In this document: positions 26,846-36,239 of the stretch, piece after piece | Numbering within the stretch: the first letter of the stretch is position 1 | Layout: each line of letters begins with the position of its first letter | Position numbers and translations under genes: made by a program | Source of the DNA: Alexandriicola marinus | GTDB taxonomy: Bacteria > Pseudomonadota > Alphaproteobacteria > Rhodobacterales > Rhodobacteraceae | Assembly: GCF_004000435.1 (NCBI RefSeq) | Contig: NZ_RBVZ01000004.1 | Location: forward strand, 1 to 64,000 | Direction: 5' to 3' | DNA: 64,000 nucleotides | Notes under the pieces: model-generated | Seen by the model: the letters and a program-made list of their open reading frames with translations, nothing else | What the model was told of the DNA's origin: nothing | The model's database searches: none

Positions 26846-28207
26846 CTACGCGCTTTTTCGGGTTTCGGGGCGGGCCCATTCGGGCAACCAGTCGCCATGC
26901 GCGGCCAGAAGGTCATGGGTCAGATCCCAGATCTGGTCGAGGTCCAGCTCGGCCGCCGTATGCGGGTCCATCATCGCGGCGTGGTAGATATGTTCCGGGT
27001 TCTCGGTCAGGAGCGCCTGAACCGTCAGATCCTGCACGTTGATGTTGGTGCGCATCAGCGCGATCAGCTGCGGCGGGATATTCCGCACGACCGTGGGGTG
27101 CAGGCCGTTGTCATCGACAAGCGTCGGCACCTCGACGGCGCAGCCATCGGGCAGCTGCGGGATCAGACCGGTGTTGCGCACATTTCCGTAGATCACCGAA
27201 GGCTCCCCCGTGACGACGGAATTCACGATGTCGGAGGCATATTCGTGGCTGGGCTCCACGATGACCTCGTTGGCCTCGCGGTATTGCTGGGCCTGCACAT
27301 CCCAGCGTTCGATCTGCTCGATGCAGCGCTTGGGATATTCATCCAGCGGAATGCCGAACTTCTCGATCAGGTCGGGGCGGTCGCGCTTGATGAAATAGGG
27401 CACGTATTCCGCGAAATGCTCGGAGCTTTCGGTCACGAAATATCCCAGCTTCATCAGCATCTCGTAGCGCACCTTGTTGGGGCAGCGCGGGTTCCATGTG
27501 CTGGGCTTGGGGATCTCGCCCGCCAGATAGCCGCGCCGCAGGTCGGGATAGAGATCGCGATAGGTGCCGTCCGGCTGGCGGTGTTCGAAATTGAGGTAGA
27601 ACGCCATGTGGTTGATGCCCGCCGCCGTGTAACGAAGGTCGGAGGAGGCCAGATCGAGGTCGCGGGCCAGTTCGGCCGCCGTGCCCTGCACCGAATGGCA
27701 CAGGCCCACCTGACGGATCTCGGGGAACTTGGCGCCGATGGCCCATGTGTTGATCGCCATCGGGTTGACATATTGCATCATGATGGCGTCGGGGCAGACC
27801 TCCATCATGTCCTGACAGATCGACCACAGGTGGGGCACGGTCCGGATGCCGCGCATGATCCCGCCGATGCCAAGGGTATCGGCGATGGTCTGGCGCAGGC
27901 CGAATTTCTTGGGCACCTCGAAATCGGTGATCGTGCAGGGATCATAGCCGCCGACCTGAAAACAGCAGACCACGAAATCGGCGCCATCGAGCGCGCGGCG
28001 CTGATCGGTATAGGTTTCGACCTTGGCATGGCCGCCAAGGGTCTGGGCCATCTTTCCGACGACGATCTCGGATTCCTCGAGCCGCTGGGGATTGATATCC
28101 ATCAGCCGGATCGTTGCGTCCCGGACGGATTTCCGCTGCAGGACGTCGCCGGCGATGTTCTTGGTAAAGACGGTGCTGCCAGCACCGATGAAGGTGATCG
28201 TTGTCAT
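26846..28207 (-). CDS. Alpha-galactosidase, glycoside hydrolase family 4 (MelA/AgaL type)
   Basis: 453-residue GH4 enzyme. It has the Rossmann start TITFIGAGSTVFTKNIAGD, YVNPMAINTWA, and the metal motif C170-H171-S172-V173, which as I recall is the alpha-galactosidase subgroup signature. ATG 28207 overlaps the stop of the fused ATPase gene (ATGA), so it is translationally coupled to the transporter. No signal peptide: imported melibiose- or raffinose-like sugars would be hydrolysed in the cytoplasm to galactose plus the remaining sugar. The length matches E. coli MelA (about 450). Confidence 0.9.
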   Translation of the reverse strand: MTTITFIGAGSTVFTKNIAGDVLQRKSVRDATIRLMDINPQRLEESEIVVGKMAQTLGGHAKVETYTDQRRALDGADFVVCCFQVGGYDPCTITDFEVPKKFGLRQTIADTLGIGGIMRGIRTVPHLWSICQDMMEVCPDAIMMQYVNPMAINTWAIGAKFPEIRQVGLCHSVQGTAAELARDLDLASSDLRYTAAGINHMAFYLNFEHRQPDGTYRDLYPDLRRGYLAGEIPKPSTWNPRCPNKVRYEMLMKLGYFVTESSEHFAEYVPYFIKRDRPDLIEKFGIPLDEYPKRCIEQIERWDVQAQQYREANEVIVEPSHEYASDIVNSVVTGEPSVIYGNVRNTGLIPQLPDGCAVEVPTLVDDNGLHPTVVRNIPPQLIALMRTNINVQDLTVQALLTENPEHIYHAAMMDPHTAAELDLDQIWDLTHDLLAAHGDWLPEWARPETRKSA

Positions 28208-29820
28208 GTTGCAATCTCGAATGCTGCGCGGACAAGCCGCTTGGTGTAGTCGGATTTCGGGTTCACGAGAACCTGGTTCACGGGGCCCTGTTCGACGATC
28301 TTTCCGTACTGCATCACCATCACGCGGTGGCACAAAGTGCGAACAACTTTCAGATCGTGGCTGATGAACAGGTAGGAGAGCCCCTTTTCTCGCTGGAGTT
28401 TGCGCAAGAGCGCGATGATCTGCGCCTGAACGGACAGATCCAGAGCCGAGGTCGGCTCATCGAGGAGTATGAATTCGGGCTCCAGCGCGATGGCCCGCGC
28501 GATGGCAAGGCGCTGACGCTGGCCGCCCGAGAATTCGTGCGGAAACCGATTGGTGATCGTGTCGGGCAGGCCCGCTTCGCGCAGCGCCTGCTTGACCCGT
28601 TCATAGCGATCGGCGCGGTTGCGCCCGATCCCGTTGACGACAAGACCCTCTTCGATGATCTGGCGCACCGACATGCGCGGATTGAGCGAGGAAAAGGGGT
28701 CCTGAAAGACGATCTGCATCCGGCTTCGCAGCGGTTTCATCTGGCGCCGGTTAAAGGCCTCGATCGCATCGCCAAAGAACTTCACCCGGCCGTCGTTCAT
28801 ATCGATCAGCCGCAGGAGCGCCTGTCCGAACGTCGTCTTGCCCGAACCGGATTCGCCCACAAGACCAAGGGTTTCCCCCTTGCGCAGATCGAGATCAAGA
28901 CCGTCGACGGCGATCAGCTTCGATGTCGTGCCCTTGAAGAAGCCACCCTTGCGGAGCGAGAATTCAACCCGCACGCCCTCGCCCGACAGGACCGGATCGC
29001 CGCCTTCCTCGATCGGGTTGGCGACGCCCGTGGGTTCGGCCGCGATCAGCCGCTTGGTGTAGGGATTGGTGGGGTTGGCAAAGATCTCTTCGGTCGGGCC
29101 GTGTTCGCGGACCTCGCCGTGCTGCATCACGTAGACCCGGTCGGCGAATTGCCGGACGACCGTCAGGTCGTGGGTGATCAGGATCACGCCCATCCCGTAT
29201 TTCCGTTTCAGGTCGTCGATCAGATGCAGGATTTCGGCCTGCACCGTGACATCGAGCGCGGTCGTGGGCTCGTCCGCGATCAGGACATCGGGCCGGTTGG
29301 CCAGCGCCATCGCGATCATGACCCGTTGCCGCTGCCCGCCAGACAACTGGTGGGGATATTGGTTCACCCGCGCGTCGGGTTCGGGGATGCGCACCTCGTC
29401 CAGAAGTTCGATCGAACGCTGCCACGCCTGCTTTTTCGACAGTTTCTGGTGCAGGATCAGTGTCTCGGACAGCTGCACCCCGATCCGGTAGATCGGGTTC
29501 AGCGACGACATCGGCTCCTGAAAGATCATCGCGATCCGATCGCCGCGCAGCTTGCGCATCTCGGCCTCGGAGAGGCGGGCCATATCCTTGCCCTTGTAGT
29601 CGATCCGCGTGGCCTCGGCGACGGTCGCGCGTTTCGACAAGAGCCGCATGACGGCGCGCGCCGTCACCGACTTGCCCGACCCGGATTCGCCCACAAGCGC
29701 CGTCGTCTGACCGGGATACAGGACAAAGGACACATCGCGAACGGCCTCGACGGTGCCGCCGTCGACCTTGAAGGTCACACCCACCTTGTGGGCATCGATG
29801 ATCGGGGACATCTCGTTCAT
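28204..29820 (-). CDS. agpD: Fused dipeptide-type ABC ATPase with two nucleotide-binding domains (YejF/AgpD-like)
   Basis: 538 residues holding two complete ATPase domains. The first has Walker [10 protein letters not shown]-loop MIFQEP, signature LSGGQRQR and Walker B VLIADEP. The second has Walker A GESGSGKT, Q-loop IVFQDP, signature FSGGQRQR and Walker B FILLDEP. ATG 29820 has GAGG eight bases upstream. One polypeptide therefore replaces the DppD and DppF pair used by the other two importers here. Placement after two permeases and before two GH4 genes matches the rhizobial alpha-galactoside (agp) transporter; the symbol rests on that synteny from memory. Confidence 0.88.
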   Translation of the reverse strand: MNEMSPIIDAHKVGVTFKVDGGTVEAVRDVSFVLYPGQTTALVGESGSGKSVTARAVMRLLSKRATVAEATRIDYKGKDMARLSEAEMRKLRGDRIAMIFQEPMSSLNPIYRIGVQLSETLILHQKLSKKQAWQRSIELLDEVRIPEPDARVNQYPHQLSGGQRQRVMIAMALANRPDVLIADEPTTALDVTVQAEILHLIDDLKRKYGMGVILITHDLTVVRQFADRVYVMQHGEVREHGPTEEIFANPTNPYTKRLIAAEPTGVANPIEEGGDPVLSGEGVRVEFSLRKGGFFKGTTSKLIAVDGLDLDLRKGETLGLVGESGSGKTTFGQALLRLIDMNDGRVKFFGDAIEAFNRRQMKPLRSRMQIVFQDPFSSLNPRMSVRQIIEEGLVVNGIGRNRADRYERVKQALREAGLPDTITNRFPHEFSGGQRQRLAIARAIALEPEFILLDEPTSALDLSVQAQIIALLRKLQREKGLSYLFISHDLKVVRTLCHRVMVMQYGKIVEQGPVNQVLVNPKSDYTKRLVRAAFEIAT

Positions 29821-29830
29821 TGCCAGCGCC

Positions 29831-31027
29831 TCAATAGGGATCGACCGCGTCGCGCAGGCCATCGCCCAGCGCGTTGAATGCAAAGACGGTCAGAAGGACA
29901 AAGCCCACCGGCGACAGGATCCAGGGATAGGATCCGATCACGCTGAACGTGCCCGCATCCTGCAACATAAGACCCCATGACATCAGCGGCGGCTTCACTG
30001 CAAAGCCGAGGAAGCCGAGAAAGCTCTCCAGAAGCACGATCGTCGGGATCCCCAGCGTGATCGCCACGATCACGTGGCTGAGAACGTTGGGCAGGATGTG
30101 CCGCGTGATGATCCGCCAGTCGCCCGCCCCCACTGCCAGCGCCGCGCGCACATAATCGATCCGGCGAAGCGCGAGCGTCTTGGACCTCACCTCCCGGCTG
30201 AGCTGTGCCCAGCCAAGGCCCACGATGACCAGCACGACGAATGTCAGGAACAGGGTCGAGGGCGCGGTCACCGGGATCAGCGTCGCAAGCGCGAGGTAGA
30301 AGGGCAGTTGCGGAAAGGCGAGGATGATCTCGACGAACCGCTGGAACCACATGTCGAACCGGCCGCCGATATAGCCCGAAGTGATACCCACCAGCGTGCC
30401 GATGATCGTGATCAGCGTGATCGAGGTCAGCGCGATGGCCAGAGAGATTTTCGACCCGATGATACCGCGGCTCAGAATGTCGCGGCCCAGCTTGTCGGTG
30501 CCCAGAAGATGCAGCGGCGATCCGTCTTCGGCGCCGATGAAATGGCGGTCGAAGGTCATTCCGAGCATCTTGTATTCCCAGCCCTTGGCAAAGAACACGA
30601 TCCTGCGCGGATTGTCGTAATCGGGCCCGTTCAGGGGCTGGAAGGTCACCGGGTCAAGCTCGTCGGATTCGACGATGGGAAAGGCCACCGGGAACAACCG
30701 CCAGCCGGCCTCGGGCCCGTCACCCGGCACATACCAGCTGATCTTGTCGGGCGGGGCGAAGGCGATGTTCGGCTCCTTGGGGTTCATCGGCGCAAAGAAT
30801 TGCGCAAACAGCGCCACGATCAGCAGGATCATCACGAGGATGAGGCCCATCATGCCGGGGATCGAGCGGCGGAACCGGCGCCAGACAAGTGTCCAGTAAT
30901 TCTCGCCCTCGCCACTGATCGTCGTGACGCGAAGATCGGCCTCTTCCTGTTCTGCCAGTTCCTCGATCTCGCGCAGCTCGTCGGGCTGATGTTCATCGGA
31001 GGGAAGCGGGTTGATCTGGTCGGTCAT
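29831..31027 (-). CDS. agpC: ABC transporter permease, OppC/YejE family (AgpC-like)
   Basis: 398-residue permease, longer than usual DppC because of an acidic N-terminal arm (REIEELAEQEEAD) and a periplasmic insert of about 100 residues after the first membrane segment (positions about 78-170). Such inserts are typical of YejE-like members. GTDKLGRDILSRGI and the EAA loop (RRIDYVRAALAVGAGDWRIITRHILPN) are present. It overlaps the upstream permease by one base. It is the partner channel subunit of the alpha-galactoside-type importer. Confidence 0.88.
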   Translation of the reverse strand: MTDQINPLPSDEHQPDELREIEELAEQEEADLRVTTISGEGENYWTLVWRRFRRSIPGMMGLILVMILLIVALFAQFFAPMNPKEPNIAFAPPDKISWYVPGDGPEAGWRLFPVAFPIVESDELDPVTFQPLNGPDYDNPRRIVFFAKGWEYKMLGMTFDRHFIGAEDGSPLHLLGTDKLGRDILSRGIIGSKISLAIALTSITLITIIGTLVGITSGYIGGRFDMWFQRFVEIILAFPQLPFYLALATLIPVTAPSTLFLTFVVLVIVGLGWAQLSREVRSKTLALRRIDYVRAALAVGAGDWRIITRHILPNVLSHVIVAITLGIPTIVLLESFLGFLGFAVKPPLMSWGLMLQDAGTFSVIGSYPWILSPVGFVLLTVFAFNALGDGLRDAVDPY

Positions 31028-32052
31028 CAGTCGTTCCCCACCCGGATGCGCGGATCAAGCACCGCAAGCAGCATGTCGGCGATGATGTTGCCGATGATCA
31101 GCGTGGCCCCCAGAACCAGCAGCAGCGTCGCGGTCACGTAGACATCGCCGATCCCCATCGAGCCCACGATGGCAGGGCCGACGGTGGCAAGGCTGAAGAC
31201 GATCGCCACCTCGATCTCGCCGGTCAGCATGTAGGGCATGATCACCCCCTGATAGGCCACGAGCGGATGGAGCGCGTTGGGCACCGCGTGCCCCATGATC
31301 ACCCGCCGCTCGCTCAGCCCCTTGGCGCGGGCGGTTTCTACGTATTGCGCGTTCAGCGTGTCCAGAAGGTTTCCCCGCATCACGCGCATGTTGTAGGCCA
31401 GCCCCCCGATCGTCGCGATAAAGACGACGGGCCAGACATGTTCAATCAGGTTCCAGAGCTTCGCCCAGTTGAAATCGAACGGCCCGAGCCAATAGGGCTG
31501 TCCCCCGTATCTGGAGGAATAGAAGCTGCCCAGTTCCTGCACGTTCAGCTTGAACGCCAGCACATAGAGAATGATCAGCGCCAGAAGGAAGCGCGGGATC
31601 GTCATGCCAAGGAACGAGATGAACGACAGGACGGTGTCGGTCCAGCTGTATTGCCGGGTCGCCGCCAGAATTCCGAATGTGATCCCCAGGAGCGAGGCGA
31701 AGAAATGGCAGACCAGCGCCAGCATGATCGTCCGCGGGAGCCGCTCGCCGACCACGTCGGCCACGGGCTTGTTGTAATAGAAGGAATGTCCGAAATCGCC
31801 GCGGGTCACGATGCCCGTCACCCAGCGAATGTATTGCACCACGATGGGATCGTTCAGGCCGTTTTCTTCGCGGTACCGCTCGGCCGCGGCATCGGCGGCG
31901 GCGATGGTCGCATTGCCCTGGGTGATCATGTTGGATCGGATGAAATCCGCGTAATCGCCCGGCGGTGCGTTGATGATCGCGAAGGTGATGATGCTCATCA
32001 CGATCAGCACGGGAATGGCCTGAAGCAACCGGATGACAAGAAAACGAAGCAT
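31027..32052 (-). CDS. agpB: ABC transporter permease, OppB/YejB family (AgpB-like)
   Basis: 341 residues with the standard DppB/OppB layout: first membrane segment near residues 9-30 (AIPVLIVMSIITFAIINAPPGD), a periplasmic stretch, then five more segments and an EAA loop (QYVETARAKGLSERRVIMGHAVPNALHPLV). It is the second gene of the operon, 84 bases after the binding-protein gene with a GC hairpin between. It forms the heterodimeric pore with the downstream permease. Confidence 0.9.
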   Translation of the reverse strand: MLRFLVIRLLQAIPVLIVMSIITFAIINAPPGDYADFIRSNMITQGNATIAAADAAAERYREENGLNDPIVVQYIRWVTGIVTRGDFGHSFYYNKPVADVVGERLPRTIMLALVCHFFASLLGITFGILAATRQYSWTDTVLSFISFLGMTIPRFLLALIILYVLAFKLNVQELGSFYSSRYGGQPYWLGPFDFNWAKLWNLIEHVWPVVFIATIGGLAYNMRVMRGNLLDTLNAQYVETARAKGLSERRVIMGHAVPNALHPLVAYQGVIMPYMLTGEIEVAIVFSLATVGPAIVGSMGIGDVYVTATLLLVLGATLIIGNIIADMLLAVLDPRIRVGND

Positions 32053-32093
32053 CGGTCAATCCTCGGGTGGAAAGGAAAGGTCGGGGAAAGGCC

Positions 32094-32118
32094 GGGGCGG
32101 GACACATGTCCCCGCCCC
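32094..32118 (-). promoter_or_regulatory. Intercistronic hairpin between binding-protein and permease genes
   Basis: GGGGCGGG pairs exactly with CCCGCCCC across a short loop that can itself extend by ACA/TGT with one bulge. There is no U-tract. It has the same position and likely role as the stems at 4119-4146 and 53523-53549: protecting or over-representing binding-protein mRNA. Confidence 0.65.
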
Positions 32119-32136
32119 GTCCAGGGAGGAACTCCC

Positions 32137-34212
32137 TTAGCCGGCGGTCACCGGACCATCGTCACCCGGAAGCGTGTTCGGGTGCAGCTCGTGGTCCGCT
32201 TGGGCATCGGCCGGCACGTACACGCGTTCGCGGATTATGTTGTCCTCCGCCCAGTTGTACATGAAGATCGGTGCCCCTGCCGGGATGTTGGCAAAGCGCT
32301 TGTTGATGATCAGCGCGCCCGGATAGGCGGTCAGACCCACACCGTAGAGGTTCTCGGTGTAGAGCCGCTGATACTGGCTCATCAGCTCGGACCGCTCGGC
32401 CGCATCGCGGCTGCCGATGAAGGCATTGACCACATCGACCATTTCTTGCTCCCACGGCAGCAGATCCAGCTCGCCATCCGCATTGGCACGGTGGTTGAGC
32501 GAGGTCTGCGCACCCACGGGCGCCAGTTCCGTGGTGTTCTGGACCACGGTGATCAGCGACGTGCCGTTGCGCAGCACCATCCAGTCATACCGGCCGGAGT
32601 TCTGCGCCGCGTCCCGGTCATTGCCGGTCAGCAGGTTCAGAGCGGCCTGGATGCCCGCCTCTTCCAGCATCGCCACCACACCTTCCGCGAGGTTGCGGTC
32701 GGTCTGATAGTCGGTGTTGGCGAGGATGGTGATCTGGACGTTGCCGCCATCCATCATCCCCTCGGGCCAGTTGTAGAAGCCGTCACCATCGGTGTCGGCA
32801 AGGCCCGCCGCTTCGAAATGCGCACGCGCAGACTCGAGGCTGTAGGGATAGAAGACGGTCGACGCCTCGTCGTAGTAGGACGTCCCGGCATAAAGACCGC
32901 CCGGATACTGAACGGTGAACGGCCCTTTCACGAGCGATTCACCAAGGCGCACGCGATCCATGGCCTGGGTGATGCCCTTGCGGAAATCGGCGTTGCGGTT
33001 CAATTCGCGCACGGCCTGTGCCCGCTCGTCCGGTTCGCCCCAGCCATTGCCCGAGAGGTTCGGATAGAGCGTGTAGCCGATCGTCCGCGGACCAAAGGCC
33101 AGACGTGCCGGGGCATCGTCCTCGGCCGAACGGCGCAGGGATTCGACGTAGTTTTCAGGCTGTTCGAGGTTCGAGAAATCGCCCGTTCCGGCAACCGCCT
33201 GAACGTCACGATCCGCCCAGGTCGACAGGCGATAGTGCACCTCGTCGAGATAGGGCAGCTGGTTCCCCTCTTCGTCCACCTTCCAGTAATAGGGGTTGCG
33301 CCGCAGAACGATGATGTCGTCGGCACGATACTCGACCGGAACCCACGCGCCCATCACCGGGAAGCCCATGTCTTCGGGCGGGAAGGCGTTGATGAACTGT
33401 TCCATCGTGTTGTCGGAATAGCTCGGGTGGACCGGCTTGAGAACGTGGCTCGGCCCGGGGCAGAAGTTGCCGTAGGCAAAGTTGTAGAGCACCGATTCCG
33501 GGAACGCCGTCGTGAAGGTCATCGTGAAGGTGTAGTCATCCACGATCTCGAGGGTCGTCCCTTCGCCATAGGTCGTCTGGGTCGCACCGTTGAGCGGGGT
33601 GACTTCGCCGTTCATGACGATATCGTTCCAGTAGAAATCGATATCCTCGGTGTCGAAGGGGTCTCCGTCGGACCAGTGGGCGCCCTCGATGAGGTTCACC
33701 GTCAGCATCATGCCGTCATCCGACCATTCCCACGACTTGGCGAGGTTCGGCATCGGCTCGAGGTCTTCGGGATTGATCGTGAAGAGCGGGCCGGTGCGCG
33801 TCAGACATTCGGTCATGCCGATGTCGATGCCGCCCCAGCCCTGCGACTGGCCGCCCCAGTAGTTCCAGCCCTCGGGCCGTCCACCGATCACGTGGCGCAG
33901 GGTGCCGCCGTAATCGCCGATCCCGTCGGGCATGTTGCCGGCCTTGTAGACCATCGGCTCGGCCGGCAGACGCTCGGCAACCGGGGGCAGCATGCCGGCC
34001 TCGACGAAGGCAGAGACGAATTCCGGCTCGTTGTAGGATTCGAGCGCGCGGTATTCGAACATGTCGGAACGGTTGACGAAGACCGGCTCCCCCTGCGCCG
34101 AGAATTCCGGCGCGGGCGGTGGCGTTGTCGGCTCGACCATCTGCGCGGTCAGCGCAGTGGCAGAAACGCCAAGCATTAGCGCCGGCAACGCGGCGCGTGA
34201 AAGTATCTTCAT
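32137..34212 (-). CDS. agpA: ABC transporter substrate-binding protein, family 5, alpha-galactoside type (AgpA-like)
   Basis: 691-residue periplasmic binding protein with a signal peptide (MKILSRAALPALMLGVSATALTA, cleaved about residue 23). It is longer than peptide-binding DppA (about 535), as in AgpA/YejA-like members. Blocks seen include YGGTLRHVIGGRPEGWNYW, LTVNLIEGAHWSDGDPF and VLRRNPYYWKVDEEGNQLPYLDEV. A GGGAGG site lies seven bases before ATG 34212. First gene of the operon, divergent from an AraC regulator. The S. meliloti AgpA for melibiose and raffinose belongs to the same binding-protein family with the same neighbours; that recollection underlies the symbol. Confidence 0.88.
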   Translation of the reverse strand: MKILSRAALPALMLGVSATALTAQMVEPTTPPPAPEFSAQGEPVFVNRSDMFEYRALESYNEPEFVSAFVEAGMLPPVAERLPAEPMVYKAGNMPDGIGDYGGTLRHVIGGRPEGWNYWGGQSQGWGGIDIGMTECLTRTGPLFTINPEDLEPMPNLAKSWEWSDDGMMLTVNLIEGAHWSDGDPFDTEDIDFYWNDIVMNGEVTPLNGATQTTYGEGTTLEIVDDYTFTMTFTTAFPESVLYNFAYGNFCPGPSHVLKPVHPSYSDNTMEQFINAFPPEDMGFPVMGAWVPVEYRADDIIVLRRNPYYWKVDEEGNQLPYLDEVHYRLSTWADRDVQAVAGTGDFSNLEQPENYVESLRRSAEDDAPARLAFGPRTIGYTLYPNLSGNGWGEPDERAQAVRELNRNADFRKGITQAMDRVRLGESLVKGPFTVQYPGGLYAGTSYYDEASTVFYPYSLESARAHFEAAGLADTDGDGFYNWPEGMMDGGNVQITILANTDYQTDRNLAEGVVAMLEEAGIQAALNLLTGNDRDAAQNSGRYDWMVLRNGTSLITVVQNTTELAPVGAQTSLNHRANADGELDLLPWEQEMVDVVNAFIGSRDAAERSELMSQYQRLYTENLYGVGLTAYPGALIINKRFANIPAGAPIFMYNWAEDNIIRERVYVPADAQADHELHPNTLPGDDGPVTAG

Positions 34213-34243
34213 TTGAAGTCCTCCCTATGGCCACTTCTGGCCA

Positions 34244-34274
34244 AGTCGGTTTGTTTTTGCGCGGCGAACCGACT
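34244..34274. promoter_or_regulatory. Inverted repeat upstream of the agpA-like gene
   Basis: AGTCGGTT (34244-34251) and AACCGACT (34267-34274) form perfect 8-base arms around 15 bases, in the 156-bp divergent region. It begins 32 bases before the binding-protein start. It could be an activator site for the AraC protein or a leader hairpin; sequence alone does not decide. Confidence 0.45.
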
Positions 34275-34368
34275 CCTCAACGGCGCGCCACACCTCAAGC
34301 TTGCGCAGGGGGCGGTGCATCGGGCAATGTCGGATTCCAAATAATTTGTCCGGGTTTCAAAGATTCCC

Positions 34369-35289
34369 ATGAAAACAGCTGCCGATTCTCCGACCCTCGC
34401 CCCCGGCCCCGATACCACCCCTCCGGCCGAGCGGGACTTCTATGCGCCCGATATCGCCTATGGCCGATTCGGGATGAAACAATTCGCGCCCGACACGATG
34501 GAGGCGCCGCATTGGCATGGACATGTGGTGTTCAACCTGCTCACCGGAAACGCCATGCGCTATGATTACGATGGCAGGGAGGTGGTCGTGCCCGACGAAC
34601 GGATCGTCGCGTTCTGGGCCGGTGTGCCGCACAGATTGATCCGGTTCGAGGACCCGTATCACGGCGGGATGTCCCTCACCAATCTCTACATGCCGGTCGA
34701 CACCTTCCTCTTCATGCCCCATGTCAGCCAGCTTCAGGTGGCGCTTCTGGGTGGCGCCGTGGTCATGCTTCCGGAAAGCTCGCTATCCAAAGAGACGTTT
34801 TATCAATGGCTTGAGGATGACAGATCCGGCAACCCCGAACGCCGTGAGATCCTGCATACAGAGCTGAACGCGGCTCTCAGGCGCAGCCAGCTCGACGGGC
34901 TGGAGTTTCTCTCCCTGCCAGATCGGATGTCGTCGGACACTCACCGCTCGAACAGTCGCCAGATCAGCCAGCTTGTCGCGATGATCCGCTATATTCTGGA
35001 GAACCTCGAAGAGCCCCTGACCACCGCAGAGGTCGCGACCGTGGCCCGGCTTCATCCCAATTACGCCTCCTCGCTGTTTGCGAAAACACTTCACATTCCT
35101 ATGAAACGGTTCATCATACGCATGCGGCTTCTGCGGGCCCGCGCGATCCTGATCGATGGTTCGGATCCCATTAGCCATGTCGCCGAAGCGTCCGGGTTTT
35201 CATCCATGACGCAATTCTACGAACATTTCAAAGCCGCCTATGACATGAGCCCGCACCAGATGCGCCGGATGTATTCGACCAATGGCTAG
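34369..35289 (+). CDS. AraC family regulator, MelR/AgpT-like
   Basis: 306 residues. The N-terminal cupin-like effector domain shows HWHGHVVFN, IVAFWAGVPHRLI and LTNLYMPVDTFLF, which match the melibiose activator MelR closely in order and spacing. The C-terminal double helix-turn-helix (about 205-300) includes TTAEVATVARLHPNYASSLF and ISHVAEASGFSSMTQFYEHFK. It is divergent from the agpA-like operon, the same arrangement as agpT in S. meliloti, so it most likely activates that operon in response to an alpha-galactoside. Start ATG 34369 fits the domain; the ribosome site is weak. Confidence 0.9.
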   Translation: MKTAADSPTLAPGPDTTPPAERDFYAPDIAYGRFGMKQFAPDTMEAPHWHGHVVFNLLTGNAMRYDYDGREVVVPDERIVAFWAGVPHRLIRFEDPYHGGMSLTNLYMPVDTFLFMPHVSQLQVALLGGAVVMLPESSLSKETFYQWLEDDRSGNPERREILHTELNAALRRSQLDGLEFLSLPDRMSSDTHRSNSRQISQLVAMIRYILENLEEPLTTAEVATVARLHPNYASSLFAKTLHIPMKRFIIRMRLLRARAILIDGSDPISHVAEASGFSSMTQFYEHFKAAYDMSPHQMRRMYSTNG

Positions 35290-35414
35290 CGCCGGCCTTT
35301 GCGCCGGGATGGCGGTTCATTATCCAAAAACCCCGAAAGGTCCTGCGCCGGTTTGCGGTCTGGCTCACCGGGCCATGGCGCCGCATCCTGCCCCCGATCA
35401 CAGGGAGACCTCGA

Positions 35415-36239
35415 ATGAATGACCGCTATTACGCGCCCGGAGGCGGCCACCCGCCGCAGGATCAGCTGCTGACGGATCGCGCCATGTTCACCGAGGCTTA
35501 CGCGGTGATCCCCAAGGGCACGATGCAGGATATCGTGACCTCCGCCCTGCCGTTCTGGGACAGGACCCGCGCCTGGATCATCGCGCGGCCCCTGTCCGGT
35601 TTTGCCGAGACCTTTTCGCAATACATCATGGAAGTGTCGCCCGGCGGCGGATCGGACCGGCCCGAGACCAACCCCGAGGCCGAGGCCGTCTTTTTCGTGG
35701 TGTCCGGCAATGCCCGGATCACCATCGGCGACACCGCGCATCCGTTGGAACCGGGCAGCTATGTCTATCTGCCCGCGGGGCAGCTCTGGTCGCTGTGGAA
35801 TACCCACGATGCGCCGGTCGTCTTTCACTGGATCCGCAAGGCCTATGAGCCGGTGGACGGCATCGACACGCCGGAGGCATTCGTCACGAACGAGGCCGAT
35901 GTCGCGCCCTCGGTCATGCCCGGCACGGAGGGCAAATGGGCGACGACGCGCTTTGTCGACCCGGCCGATATGCGCCACGACATGCATGTGACCATCGTCA
36001 CCTTCGAACCCGGTGCCGTTATTCCCTTTGCCGAAACCCATGTGATGGAGCACGGGCTCTACGTTCTGGAGGGCAAGGCCGTCTACCGGCTCAATCAGGA
36101 TTGGGTCGAGGTCGAGGCGGGCGATTACATGTGGCTGCGCGCGTTTTGCCCGCAGGCCTGCTATGCGGGCGGGCCGGGGCGGTTCCGCTATCTTCTATAC
36201 AAGGACGTGAACCGGCACATGCCGCTCAGGCTGCGTTAA
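35415..36239 (+). CDS. allE: (S)-ureidoglycine aminohydrolase
   Basis: 274-residue bicupin. It releases ammonia from (S)-ureidoglycine to give (S)-ureidoglycolate. The second cupin holds the manganese site in IPFAETHVMEHGLYVLEG (Glu, His, His), and the N-terminal cupin shows FVVSGNARITIGD. GGGAG precedes ATG 35415. It is convergent with allA, and the two stops share TTAA at 36236-36239. Its presence implies that allantoate is cleaved by an amidohydrolase (AllC type), which is not in the window. Confidence 0.93.
   Translation: MNDRYYAPGGGHPPQDQLLTDRAMFTEAYAVIPKGTMQDIVTSALPFWDRTRAWIIARPLSGFAETFSQYIMEVSPGGGSDRPETNPEAEAVFFVVSGNARITIGDTAHPLEPGSYVYLPAGQLWSLWNTHDAPVVFHWIRKAYEPVDGIDTPEAFVTNEADVAPSVMPGTEGKWATTRFVDPADMRHDMHVTIVTFEPGAVIPFAETHVMEHGLYVLEGKAVYRLNQDWVEVEAGDYMWLRAFCPQACYAGGPGRFRYLLYKDVNRHMPLRLR

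Noticed and set aside
25299-28249. Long plus-strand frames opposite the GH4 genes
   Set aside because: Antisense to well-conserved GH4 enzymes; composition is typical of a codon shadow and no ribosome sites are seen.
31267-34179. 970-residue open frame on the plus strand opposite the agpA/agpB-like genes
   Set aside because: High GC makes long antisense frames common. It has Arg/His/Gly-rich composition without family resemblance, and the opposite strand encodes clear transport proteins.
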